A stretch of DNA of 64,000 nucleotides, taken from contig NZ_FNGA01000002.1 of the NCBI RefSeq assembly GCF_900101105.1, positions 248,001 to 312,000 on the forward strand, in the 5' to 3' direction. Positions 26,367-35,093 of this stretch are shown one piece after another (the first letter of the stretch is position 1; each line of letters begins with the position of its first letter). The stretch comes from Maridesulfovibrio ferrireducens. GTDB taxonomy: Bacteria > Desulfobacterota > Desulfovibrionia > Desulfovibrionales > Desulfovibrionaceae. A model generated the notes under the pieces. The model saw only the letters and a list, made by a program, of their open reading frames with translations, was not told the origin of the DNA and ran no database searches. The translations under genes and the position numbers were made by a program.

Positions 26367-27440
26367 GTGGCCCTTTCCTACTTAAAAGATAAAATCATAC
26401 TTGTTACAGGGGCATGCGGAACTATCGGCTCAGAACTTATAAACCAGTTGCTAAATGTATATGAAGTCGGTGAACTTGTCGGCTTGGACAACAACGAGTC
26501 TGAGCTTTTTTTCATGGAACAACGCTACAAAAACTATCCAAATGCAAATTTCTTTCTTACAGATGTCAGAGACAAGGACGAATTAAGCAGAAAATGCCTT
26601 GGAATAGATATATTGTTTCATGCGGCAGCATATAAACATGTTGTTCTTTGTGAAAAATCCCCTTTCGAGGCTGTTCAAACTAATATTTTAGGGGTCAAAA
26701 ATATAATCGATGCGGCAAGTGAATGCAAAGTTGAAAAAGTAATTTTTACCAGTTCAGACAAGGCGGTCAACCCTACAAACGTCATGGGTACCTCTAAACT
26801 AATGGGTGAAAGACTTATCACAGCGGCAAATAGCTCAACACGAAAAGGGCCGGTATTTGCGTCAACCCGCTTTGGAAATGTTTTGGGTTCAAGAGGTTCT
26901 GTTATCCCCATCTTCCGGGAGCAGATTAAAGAAGGCAAAACAGTCACATTGACCGACCCAGAGATGACCCGCTTCATTATGAGCATAAGTCAGGCTACGA
27001 GTCAGGTTATTGACTCGGTTCAATATGCAAAAGGCGGAGAAGTATTTGTCACAAAAATGCCGATTATCCGCATCTGCGATCTGGCAAAAGTAATGATAGA
27101 GGAGCTTGCTCCTAGATATGGGCATAATCCTGAAGACATAGAAATCGACATTGTTGGATCAAAACCCGGCGAAAAACTTTATGAAGAGCTTATGAATTTT
27201 GAAGAAACGCGTCGAACCGTTGAGCTTGAAAATTATTTTGCGATTCTTCCCGCTTTCAGAGATCTTTATAAAAACATTTCCTACAAATACCCCGGCACTA
27301 TTTCCACAACTATTGATCGGCCATACAATTCGGCCAACGAAATTGCTTTAACGCCCACAGAATTAAAACATTTTCTATTGAACTACGGTCTCCTTGAAGA
27401 ACCCAAGAAAACCACAATCAACCCATATTCCAAAGACTAA
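26367..27440 (+). CDS. Nucleotide-sugar 4,6-dehydratase (PseB/LegB/CapD-type)
   Basis: The product has 357 residues with a GTG start after AGGAGA. The NAD(P) loop is TGACGTIGSEL (14-24). The family block runs HAAAYKHVVLCEKSPFEA, then VFTSSDKAVNPTN-like (here IFTSSDKAVNPTNVMGTSK). The position of the usual SDR Tyr is Met, as in many CapD/FlaA1-type dehydratases, and ends TRFGNVLGSRGS further on. These enzymes convert UDP- or GDP-GlcNAc to a 4-keto-6-deoxy sugar, the first step to 2,4-diamino or nonulosonic sugars. It can feed the CBS-aminotransferase and NeuB genes on the opposite strand. Which epimer it makes (LegB- or PseB-like) cannot be told. Confidence 0.8.
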   Translation: MALSYLKDKIILVTGACGTIGSELINQLLNVYEVGELVGLDNNESELFFMEQRYKNYPNANFFLTDVRDKDELSRKCLGIDILFHAAAYKHVVLCEKSPFEAVQTNILGVKNIIDAASECKVEKVIFTSSDKAVNPTNVMGTSKLMGERLITAANSSTRKGPVFASTRFGNVLGSRGSVIPIFREQIKEGKTVTLTDPEMTRFIMSISQATSQVIDSVQYAKGGEVFVTKMPIIRICDLAKVMIEELAPRYGHNPEDIEIDIVGSKPGEKLYEELMNFEETRRTVELENYFAILPAFRDLYKNISYKYPGTISTTIDRPYNSANEIALTPTELKHFLLNYGLLEEPKKTTINPYSKD

Positions 27441-27459
27441 CCTGAAAAGGAAACATAGC

Positions 27460-28644
27460 ATGAACGCATTAATCCTCGGAGGAGACGGATACCTAGGCTG
27501 GCCGACCGCAATGTATCTGTCTAAACGCGGACATCAGGTAACCGTTGTTGATAACTATATGCGCCGCAACGCCTGCACAGAACTCGATGTAGGCATGTTG
27601 TATTCTCTCCCGACCTTACAGGAGCGAGCAAAAATATGGTATGAAAAAACGGGCTTTGAAATCAAAGTCGTTATCGGAGATCTGACCTGTCCGGAAATCA
27701 TGCGATCACTATTCAATGGAACAGTGGAATACCAATGGGCCGAGGATTATTCTTACAGCGAAATCCCTGACACTGTTTTCCATTATGCGGAGCAGCCATC
27801 AGCACCGTATTCTCTGCTGAACTACAAATATGCCAACAAAACTCTTTCCAACAATCTTCTGGTTACAAACAACTTGATGTTTGCACTTCGTGATTTAAGT
27901 CCGAAAACACATGTTGTTCATATAGGAACGATGGGAGAATACGGCACGCCAAACATTGATATAGAAGAAGGCTGGCTTGATGTAGAACACAAAGGCCGCA
28001 AAGATAAATTTCTTTTCCCACGACAAGCTTCTTCGCTCTACCATACGACCAAAATCATGGACACAGACTTGATGTGGTTCTGTGTACGTACGTGGGGCTT
28101 AAAAGTTACTGATTTGATGCAAGGTCCTGTTTACGGGCTTGAAACTGAAGAGTCAGCCCTTGACGAACGTCTAGGCACGATCTTTAATTATGATGAAATT
28201 TTCGGAACTGTAATAAACAGATTTATTGTTCAGGCTGTGACCGGATATCCCTTAACAGTTTACGGAAAAGGCGGGCAGACCAGAGGGTACATAAACATTA
28301 ATGACACTCTGCAATGTATTGAAAAAGCCGCTCTTTCTCCTGCAAAATCTGGAGAGCTAAAAATATTTAATCAGATCATGGAACTGTTTTCTGTCAATGA
28401 AATTGCAGCTCTGGTGCAAAAAGTCGGGAATAACCTTGGCTATGATGTAAACATTCAACAGCTGGAAAACCCAAGAAAAGAAGCAGAAGATCACTACTAT
28501 AACCCGATCTATCAAGGATTGCTTGAGGTCGGAGTTACTCCTCATTATCTAACTGAAGAAGTGATGGCTTCAATTTTTAAACTGGTCGCCAAATTCGAAA
28601 AGAACATCCGCAAGGATGTAATATTTAAAGGCATCAAATGGTAA
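27460..28644 (+). CDS. UDP-sulfoquinovose synthase-like enzyme (SQD1/SqdB family)
   Basis: The product has 394 residues from the ATG at 27460, with AAAGGAAA upstream; an in-frame extension to 27394 would overlap the previous gene. The opening LILGGDGYLGWPTAMYLSKR and FHYAEQPSAPYS are hallmarks of SQD1/SqdB. The catalytic YHTTK lies near residue 194. TRGYININDTLQCIE near 285 is also typical. SQD1 joins UDP-glucose and sulfite to make UDP-sulfoquinovose, used for sulfolipid or for sulfonated N-glycans and surface polysaccharides. It sits 19 bp after the 4,6-dehydratase gene. If the host reduces sulphate, as suspected, sulfite would be readily available. Confidence 0.82.
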   Translation: MNALILGGDGYLGWPTAMYLSKRGHQVTVVDNYMRRNACTELDVGMLYSLPTLQERAKIWYEKTGFEIKVVIGDLTCPEIMRSLFNGTVEYQWAEDYSYSEIPDTVFHYAEQPSAPYSLLNYKYANKTLSNNLLVTNNLMFALRDLSPKTHVVHIGTMGEYGTPNIDIEEGWLDVEHKGRKDKFLFPRQASSLYHTTKIMDTDLMWFCVRTWGLKVTDLMQGPVYGLETEESALDERLGTIFNYDEIFGTVINRFIVQAVTGYPLTVYGKGGQTRGYININDTLQCIEKAALSPAKSGELKIFNQIMELFSVNEIAALVQKVGNNLGYDVNIQQLENPRKEAEDHYYNPIYQGLLEVGVTPHYLTEEVMASIFKLVAKFEKNIRKDVIFKGIKW

Positions 28645-28764
28645 TGTAAATTTTATTTTTTCCAGCAGTAACAAACCTTAACGAGATTAGATCTCCAAAA
28701 GTCGAACTGTTAACAGTTCTTCTTTCATGTTCAATATATAAATCAGATATCAGTTGAATAACGT

Positions 28765-30780
28765 TTACACTGATGCTGCAATAATAATCTTTTTAAGCTC
28801 TGCGGCTTCAGAATTATCTGAATTATCAGAAAGAATTTGCTCAAGCAGTTCGAGGGCTTTATCTGTTTTTTTCTTTTTCCAATAGTGCAAGGCCAAACGA
28901 AATTTCCCTGAATCAACGGAAGAGTTGTTGCCGGATTCACTCATTAAAGTTCTAACAACTTCTGCTCGTTGTCTTTTATCTACGGCATTATCATACTGAG
29001 CTACAGCCTCACTTTTAACTGCAACTTCCCCGGCTCCCTTCACTGAATACCACCACGGATGTTCAGTAATAACTGTATGAAGTGCTCTTTGCTTCTCAGC
29101 CAATAAATCATTTATATGAACTATATTTATTATTACGCCAAAGTCAGCAAGGGATAATCCTTTCCACCCATGCTCAGCAAGGGCAAGCCATAGTCCCCAT
29201 TTTTCAAATGTTGAAAAAACAGAAGAAGAGTTTTGCAAATCCTTCCACGCATTATACCGAAAAAGACTTGCGCCTGGAGCAGGAGGTTCAGCAAGGGACT
29301 GTTTCAATGAAAAAGGCACTCCCCATGCAGGAGCAGCACTCGTCCCAAAAAACAAAGCCTTTGGAGAAACCCACCCGGCTTCACTGTCCTGTCCCAGTTT
29401 CAAAACAGCCTTTAAAATATAAGAAGGAGTGAGAACTTCCCCCGAGCAAAGTGTGCAGACATAATCACCTGAAACACGATTCAAGACCTGTTGCAACGCT
29501 TCATCAGTATTTGAAATACCGTTATCATCTGAGTGACCGTACGAAAGTAGATGAAATTTATCATCTTGCAGAGCTTCGATTCGGCCCTTTAAATTTGGAT
29601 ATTTAGCAAGAGCAGACAACTTGTCAAAAAAAGTTTTTTCTAATTGTCCACCTAACTCTTCATCAGATGAGAGAACAATTAACTCCCAGTTTTCATGTTG
29701 CTGTTTAAAAATACTTTCAAGAGTCCTCGCCAGAAGTTCAGGATGAGCATTGTCGCTGACAACAAAGCTAACCATTTTGGCTGAAGTATCAACTTCCTCA
29801 TTCTGCCAGAGAAGAAGAGCATAAAGAAGATGACCAATATTTTTCGATACATTGACCGAATGGAGCCAGTCATCAAGCATTTTGATGGCATCATCCACCA
29901 TGCCGACCTTGGCCAGAAGCAGAGCACTGGCGTAATAATGATACTCAAATAAATTCAATTGTTCTGCTGTTACCGACTTCTGATTTCGTACAAAAGACTT
30001 AACAGCATCAGTATGAAGCGTTAAAAGGGCCGGCAATTTTGATGAAGAAGAATCTTTAAGAAATGACTTTATATAAGTGGATTTTATATAATACTCTTCA
30101 TTCAGCTTGCGCCGCATATTGCGCGTTTCCAAATTATTATCGTGCTGTAAATACAGCCCCAGATCTTCTTTCAAATGAATAAAACGATGTTTTTGCGAAG
30201 CCCTAAGCCAAAATTCGTAATCTCCTGCTCCGATAAAATACTCATCAAACAAACCTATTTCTTCATGCAAAGAAGCCCGCCACAAAGGCATCGGGCCAAT
30301 TTCACACCTTCGAATCAGGTTCAAATGATCGTGATCAAGCCAGTCAAAACGGCCGATTTCACGCCCTTCACTAAACTCACAATTTGCTTCGTCAGTAATG
30401 ACACAATCGCTGTATGCAAGAACAAATTCATGGTCTTCTTCAAGAGCTTTAACAAGCTTTTCAATACACTGAGGATGCTTCCTGTCGTCAGTATTTGCAT
30501 TAGTCAAATACTTGCCCTTAGCCTCGCGTATACCAATATTCCATGCGGGATAAAGACCAATCCTTTCAGGTGTGCGTATGTAGCGAATATTAGAATAACG
30601 CTCCTGATAAGAGCGAACGATATCCCCTTCATTCTCTGGAGAAGCCGCATCAATAACAATAATTTCCATGTCATCAAAGATCGTTTGCCCCACAAGGTTG
30701 GCAAGACACCCTTCCATAAAACACTCTGAAGCATAAGTTGAAACAATTGCAGTTACGAGAGGAGTTTTTAATTTGGACAT
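28765..30780 (-). CDS. Double-domain family 2 glycosyltransferase with TPR-like tail
   Basis: The product has 671 residues. Domain 1 (~5-250) is a complete GT2: VTAIVSTYASECFMEGCL, MEIIVIDAASPEN and the DxD-like NANTDDRKHPQC. Domain 2 (~330-600) begins MVSFVVSDNAHPELLARTLE and WELIVLSSDEE, and looks like a second, degenerate GT-A domain without a clear DxD. A short TPR-like helical repeat ends the protein (FRLALHYWKKKKTDKALELL). It is the last gene of the long minus-strand series, after a 117-bp gap. It is probably a glycosyltransferase adding one or two sugars to a surface glycan or flagellin. Acceptor and donor are unknown. Confidence 0.8.
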   Translation of the reverse strand: MSKLKTPLVTAIVSTYASECFMEGCLANLVGQTIFDDMEIIVIDAASPENEGDIVRSYQERYSNIRYIRTPERIGLYPAWNIGIREAKGKYLTNANTDDRKHPQCIEKLVKALEEDHEFVLAYSDCVITDEANCEFSEGREIGRFDWLDHDHLNLIRRCEIGPMPLWRASLHEEIGLFDEYFIGAGDYEFWLRASQKHRFIHLKEDLGLYLQHDNNLETRNMRRKLNEEYYIKSTYIKSFLKDSSSSKLPALLTLHTDAVKSFVRNQKSVTAEQLNLFEYHYYASALLLAKVGMVDDAIKMLDDWLHSVNVSKNIGHLLYALLLWQNEEVDTSAKMVSFVVSDNAHPELLARTLESIFKQQHENWELIVLSSDEELGGQLEKTFFDKLSALAKYPNLKGRIEALQDDKFHLLSYGHSDDNGISNTDEALQQVLNRVSGDYVCTLCSGEVLTPSYILKAVLKLGQDSEAGWVSPKALFFGTSAAPAWGVPFSLKQSLAEPPAPGASLFRYNAWKDLQNSSSVFSTFEKWGLWLALAEHGWKGLSLADFGVIINIVHINDLLAEKQRALHTVITEHPWWYSVKGAGEVAVKSEAVAQYDNAVDKRQRAEVVRTLMSESGNNSSVDSGKFRLALHYWKKKKTDKALELLEQILSDNSDNSEAAELKKIIIAASV

Positions 30781-30897
30781 AAAATAAGGCCTAAGACTGT
30801 GCGGTTAAAAGGGTCTAACGAATCTAAAACATTACCATAAAGTTACCCAGGGTAAGGCATTCAGGTTCAGTCGAATAACAACATATTAATTATAACC

Positions 30898-32373
30898 TTA
30901 CTCACTTATGTTTATTTTATTCAATCTGTCCTGCGCAAGGATAACCCCAACACTCTTTTGTGCAGCCTTAAGTTCTGTGACAATATATGGATTCATTTCA
31001 GGTATAAATTTGCTATTTATTTTGCCTTCTAGAGTCCTAACAAGGGCTTCACCGTCAGATTCATATATAAATATTTTTTGCTCAATATACTCTGGATAAA
31101 GGTCCTTTGCCACAGGATGAATAAGTACTGAATTAATTCCAAAACTGAGCGCTTCATAGCAGACACTTGAATAACAAGTAACGTGCTGATCAACCCTCTT
31201 CAGCAAGCTATAAAGACTGGCCTTATTAGATATTTCAATCTCATAATTTTCAATGCCATTAGCTTTTAAGACCGCCAAAACTTCATCCATTCTAGACTTA
31301 CGCGCTGGCGGTACCCTTAAAAACCAAACCCAATCTTCAGGGCTTTTACGCATAGCAGTAATTAAAATATCCGGAAGGATCTCAGCTAACGGCTGTAAAG
31401 TGACAAGAATTGCTTTTTTACCTTGAATGACTTGCTCTATACTGCTGACAATTTCCAAATCTTCAGGCCACATCTTATTCACCCACAACCCAAGCCACGG
31501 ATTGCCCCCAACCAGAGTCGTATGATTGACCTCGTCATCATCCAACCAGATAGATATATTATCAGCAGACTCCTTTCCCCAATTCCAAAAAAAACGGGGT
31601 AAAAGTTCGTATCCCCCCTGAGGAATAGTTGTCCAGTGGGTATACATGCAATGATATTTGCCCTGCTTTCCGTGTTGATACTCAACGGTTGGAATCCCCA
31701 ACATGTTACAAGCCCTGATCAAAGCCATCTTAACTTCGGAATAATAACAAGCTAAAAAGACAGCTTTCGGGCTGACTTTCTTCAACAAATCTAAAAAATA
31801 ATCCGTATAAAAAAAGACAATAGCAGAGCTTCTAAAGATCTGCTGCGTATCCAACTTCACACCACAAATGCTCTCAATAATAATAGCTAGTTCTTCAAAA
31901 TTTTCAATCTCAGGGATATTTTGCGCTGCAACGGCTGCAGACTCAATCACTGGGCATAAATAATAGGGTTCATGCAACCGAGGACGTTTTTGCTGCGACT
32001 GCGCACTTTGAAACTCAACTTTTCTTATATCATACTTCCCGAACATTTCAATAAACGGATCTTCAAAACGAGAGTAATATTTACCGCCTACCATATCACT
32101 ATGATACTCAGGATCTGAAAACCACAACAACTCAGTCCTAGAAACATTTCGAGCCAACTCTGGAAAATCTTTACTATAGTTGGGTATATTAAAACAAACT
32201 ATTTCTTGAGGAATGAAATCATTTTTATTCCAGAAAAGGATTCTGTACAAATGAAGCCTGACTAAAGGCCACACTTTCAATCCGTTCAAGATCACCCTAT
32301 TGACATTAAAGGCTTTTTCAACGGCCGCGATTTTAAGTGTCGCCAACTTTATATTATACTTTTCCACAGCCAT
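30898..32373 (-). CDS. GT-B-like surface glycan transferase, unassigned family
   Basis: The product has 491 residues; GGAAGG precedes the ATG. The mid-protein motif IPTVEYQHGKQGKYH resembles the YQHG signature of capsule and surface-carbohydrate synthesis proteins with a GT-B-like fold. A second Rossmann-like half follows (AILVTLQPLAEILPD, VTCYSSVCYEALSFGINSVLIHP), and its C-terminal Ser/Glu pattern is like the donor-sugar site of GT-B enzymes. There is no signal peptide. The gene follows the second NeuB-like gene by 26 bp, so transfer of a nonulosonic acid from its CMP form is an attractive but unproved role. Confidence 0.6.
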   Translation of the reverse strand: MAVEKYNIKLATLKIAAVEKAFNVNRVILNGLKVWPLVRLHLYRILFWNKNDFIPQEIVCFNIPNYSKDFPELARNVSRTELLWFSDPEYHSDMVGGKYYSRFEDPFIEMFGKYDIRKVEFQSAQSQQKRPRLHEPYYLCPVIESAAVAAQNIPEIENFEELAIIIESICGVKLDTQQIFRSSAIVFFYTDYFLDLLKKVSPKAVFLACYYSEVKMALIRACNMLGIPTVEYQHGKQGKYHCMYTHWTTIPQGGYELLPRFFWNWGKESADNISIWLDDDEVNHTTLVGGNPWLGLWVNKMWPEDLEIVSSIEQVIQGKKAILVTLQPLAEILPDILITAMRKSPEDWVWFLRVPPARKSRMDEVLAVLKANGIENYEIEISNKASLYSLLKRVDQHVTCYSSVCYEALSFGINSVLIHPVAKDLYPEYIEQKIFIYESDGEALVRTLEGKINSKFIPEMNPYIVTELKAAQKSVGVILAQDRLNKINISE

Positions 32374-32399
32374 GCACCTTCCTGAAAATATAAAACAAA

Positions 32400-33437
32400 T
32401 TAATCTTCCAGAACTTCAGGAAGCAAAGTTTCCAGTTTTTTAATCTCCTTTGTAAGCAGCATGCCCACGATGGATTGTGCCTGGTTAGGAGAAAAGCCAT
32501 TTACGCTTCCTGTGCGCAAAAAAGAAAAATCTGCCGAAACCAACTCATGACCAGCACTCAGATCATGGGAGGCGACAATTTTCTTCTTCTGAAACAAACG
32601 ATAATTATGCTCAGCTTTTGACAAAGGTTGCAGGGAAAGTGACCCCATTGCCTCCCATGCAGCTTTAACAGTCTTCACGTAAGTAGCCAATTCATCTGGA
32701 TTAAGAGCAGCCTGATAATCTGTTTCCTTCAAAGATCGATCCAGCGTGTAATGCTTTTCAACTAGGCAAGCCCCAGCTCCAATGGCGAGCAGATCAATAA
32801 CCTGTGAGAATGGATTATCGGCATTGGTATGATCCTGATAGCCTACCGGAAGATCAAATAATGATCTAAAAAAATTTATTTTATTTATATGCGCGTCAGA
32901 AATCTCAGTGGGAAAGGCCTGCATACCATGCATAAGAATTGCATTGCTTCCGCCATGCTTCTTAACAAAAGTGACCGATTCTGTAATTTCTTCAATGGTA
33001 GAAGCTCCGGTTCCGATAGTAAAAGGCAATCCAGATCGGGCCACAATTTTAAGTAACTCCAAATTGGAGAGATCTGATGAATTCAACTTAATGCCGTCAA
33101 CTCCCAGCCTTAAAGCCAGTTCGACACTAGGGACATCATACGTGCAGACAAAAACATCAAGTCCTGAATGGCGGGCTTCATCATATATTTTACCCCACTC
33201 TTCAGAAGTAAAGGCTAATTGCCCCAAAAGAGTATAAGCAGGGTGCGCAGGGCTCATCAGATGTTCGCGGGAAAAGAACTGTAGCTGAACCGCGTCAACG
33301 CCTGCTTCAACTGCAACCTTAAGCAGCTGTATAGCCTTTTCAAAGCTGCCGTGGTGGGCGCAAGCCATCTCAGCAATTATATAAACAGGATGTCCACCCC
33401 CAACCCTGCGACCATTAATTTCAATTTCAGACGGCAT
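32400..33437 (-). CDS. Divergent NeuB-family synthase with SAF domain (second paralogue)
   Basis: The product has 345 residues. The ATG at 33437 has GGAGAAGGAT upstream and gives an 11-bp overlap with the preceding gene. The NeuB TIM barrel is recognisable: VYIIAEMACAHHGS with E23, DLPVGYQDHT, and EKHYTLDRSLKETDY. A C-terminal SAF-like domain follows at ~285-340. The positions held by Lys in the first NeuB of this locus (K51 in IKFQTF, K59) are Gln51 and His59 here, and GTSYP-like phosphate-loop residues also differ. NeuB enzymes condense phosphoenolpyruvate with an aminosugar or hexose-derived aldehyde. The changes suggest a different aldehyde or a lost reaction. Confidence 0.78.
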   Translation of the reverse strand: MPSEIEINGRRVGGGHPVYIIAEMACAHHGSFEKAIQLLKVAVEAGVDAVQLQFFSREHLMSPAHPAYTLLGQLAFTSEEWGKIYDEARHSGLDVFVCTYDVPSVELALRLGVDGIKLNSSDLSNLELLKIVARSGLPFTIGTGASTIEEITESVTFVKKHGGSNAILMHGMQAFPTEISDAHINKINFFRSLFDLPVGYQDHTNADNPFSQVIDLLAIGAGACLVEKHYTLDRSLKETDYQAALNPDELATYVKTVKAAWEAMGSLSLQPLSKAEHNYRLFQKKKIVASHDLSAGHELVSADFSFLRTGSVNGFSPNQAQSIVGMLLTKEIKKLETLLPEVLED

Positions 33438-34362
33438 ATCCTTCTCCAGAAATAACAGATCTAACTCTTTCCCGGGCATCCCCTTCAAGTCTTTGCAATG
33501 GTTCGCGCTCACAGGCCGACATAAGCCCCATGTAATCAAGAGCCTCTTTCAAAGCTGGATGCCATCCTGCTTTGATTGCTTCAGAAAAAAAAGGCCCTTC
33601 ATAATTGAACACGATTTCTTTTGCCGCTTCAATATTTCCACTGCACAAATGTTTATAAAAATCTATTTCAATTTGCGGTAAAAAATTTCCGATACCGACA
33701 AGGTAAGCAGGCTGCCCCCAATTCCATGCAGTCAAATAGGCTCGCATACCTCCAGCTCCACCAATAATCGTCATTTTATCCTTCAACCTGCGATTATATT
33801 CATAAATCAACGCAGGTGAATTACTTTCTTCCTTCATTCCTACAAAATTCTCTTGCTCGCAAAGCCTTTCAAGCAAATCAACACTATATGGAAGCGTTGC
33901 AGGAAACCTTGCTGCACCACTATTCATTTGAGCCATGTGTACCATAACCCCAACAGAAGTGCTTTTACATATATTCTCAAAAAAACCGGCTATAGCATCA
34001 TCGCCATAATATCGCTCAGGATATACACCAAGAATCGCATCCGCCCCTATATCTTCAGCATGACGCGCAAATTTTATTGCAGATCGCTCAGAACCTAACG
34101 GGCCTGTTGTCACAATAGTAAAGGCTTTTCCTGCCGCGGCATGAACAACACATGAATTAACATCCAGCATTTCCTGCTCAGTCAAGAGATTAAAACGACT
34201 TGTACCAACTGTAACCATCAAATTTTTACATCCTGATGAAATCAAAAACTCCACATATTTTTCAATCGAGAGAAAATCAACATCACCGGATTCGTCAAAA
34301 GCAGTAAGAATAGGAAAAACGGGACCCTTTATAGACGCAGCTTTTTCTTTACAATTAACCAT
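33427..34362 (-). CDS. Dihydrodipicolinate synthase/N-acetylneuraminate lyase family aldolase
   Basis: The product has 311 residues and fits the family's usual length. The Schiff-base Lys is K177 in FVGMKEESNSP. The tyrosine region reads LGVYPERYYG. The usual GTTGE substrate loop is replaced by TVGTSRFNLL, which argues against both lysine biosynthesis and standard sialic acid lyase. It overlaps the CMP-sugar synthetase gene by 8 bp and the second NeuB gene by 11 bp, so the three are one unit. A pyruvate-dependent aldolase beside two NeuB synthases may make or degrade an unusual keto-acid sugar. Confidence 0.75.
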   Translation of the reverse strand: MVNCKEKAASIKGPVFPILTAFDESGDVDFLSIEKYVEFLISSGCKNLMVTVGTSRFNLLTEQEMLDVNSCVVHAAAGKAFTIVTTGPLGSERSAIKFARHAEDIGADAILGVYPERYYGDDAIAGFFENICKSTSVGVMVHMAQMNSGAARFPATLPYSVDLLERLCEQENFVGMKEESNSPALIYEYNRRLKDKMTIIGGAGGMRAYLTAWNWGQPAYLVGIGNFLPQIEIDFYKHLCSGNIEAAKEIVFNYEGPFFSEAIKAGWHPALKEALDYMGLMSACEREPLQRLEGDARERVRSVISGEGYAV

Positions 34363-35077
34363 TTACGACCGCCTGTTTTTTTTCAAAATGTTTAAGAAAA
34401 CTTTCAATTAAAACAAACTGGTACTCATAATCGATATCCAAAGAAGCCTCCTGCGGAAGAATCGATGACAGCATTTGAGGGGCGAAAAAAGTCTTTCTTT
34501 CAAGATAAGCGGGAACAGTCGCAATATATACAGCCCCGTTAGGGTGATAATATGGTTTGATATCCTGACTGCGTGTATTCAAATAAGCATCTATTTCAAC
34601 AGGAGTGGACATAACGCCATCGCTGTCAAGATCTAGTGCAAGCTGCGGGGGAAACTCATATTGCGTAACCCCGATCAAAAACGGAGTCTTATGATAATTT
34701 TTGTCAAAAATATCCATAGCATCTTGCAAATGTTGCGGAGTCCGCAAAGGGCAAGTCGGGAGACACATACAGACTACATCCCATTTTGCTTTGTTTTCCG
34801 GGCGCATAAGAAACTCATTAACAACTTCTGTAGCTTTAATTGTATCCCCGGCAAGATTCTTGGGACGAGCATCAACTGAGGCCGAATATCTAACGGCAAT
34901 ATCAAGAATTTCCAGATCATCTGAGGACACAATCACATCATCAAAACATCCAGAATTAACAGCAGCCATAATTGTATGTGCAACAAGAGGATGGCCAGCA
35001 AGTCTTCTGACATTCTTTCGGGGAAGACGTTTTGACCCCCCCCTGGCAGGTATCAAACAAACTTTTCTTTTTTTCAT
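34355..35077 (-). CDS. neuA: CMP-nonulosonate cytidylyltransferase (NeuA-type)
   Basis: The product has 240 residues. The nucleotide-binding opening CLIPARGGSKRLPRKN is diagnostic. DVIVSSDDLEIL and CLPTCPLRTPQHLQDAMD also match CMP-sialic, CMP-legionaminic and CMP-pseudaminic acid synthetases. A Pro-rich PYYHPNGAVYI stretch is typical too. It activates the product of a NeuB enzyme with CTP for glycosyl transfer. Which nonulosonic acid it uses (legionaminic, pseudaminic or other) cannot be told. It overlaps the DapA-family gene by 8 bp and follows the aminotransferase by 16 bp. Confidence 0.87.
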   Translation of the reverse strand: MKKRKVCLIPARGGSKRLPRKNVRRLAGHPLVAHTIMAAVNSGCFDDVIVSSDDLEILDIAVRYSASVDARPKNLAGDTIKATEVVNEFLMRPENKAKWDVVCMCLPTCPLRTPQHLQDAMDIFDKNYHKTPFLIGVTQYEFPPQLALDLDSDGVMSTPVEIDAYLNTRSQDIKPYYHPNGAVYIATVPAYLERKTFFAPQMLSSILPQEASLDIDYEYQFVLIESFLKHFEKKQAVVNG

Positions 35078-35093
35078 CCAATTTCCCCGTTAA

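Noticed and set aside
28645-28764. Terminator between convergent genes
   Set aside because: No stem with a reasonable arm length could be found in the 120-bp gap.
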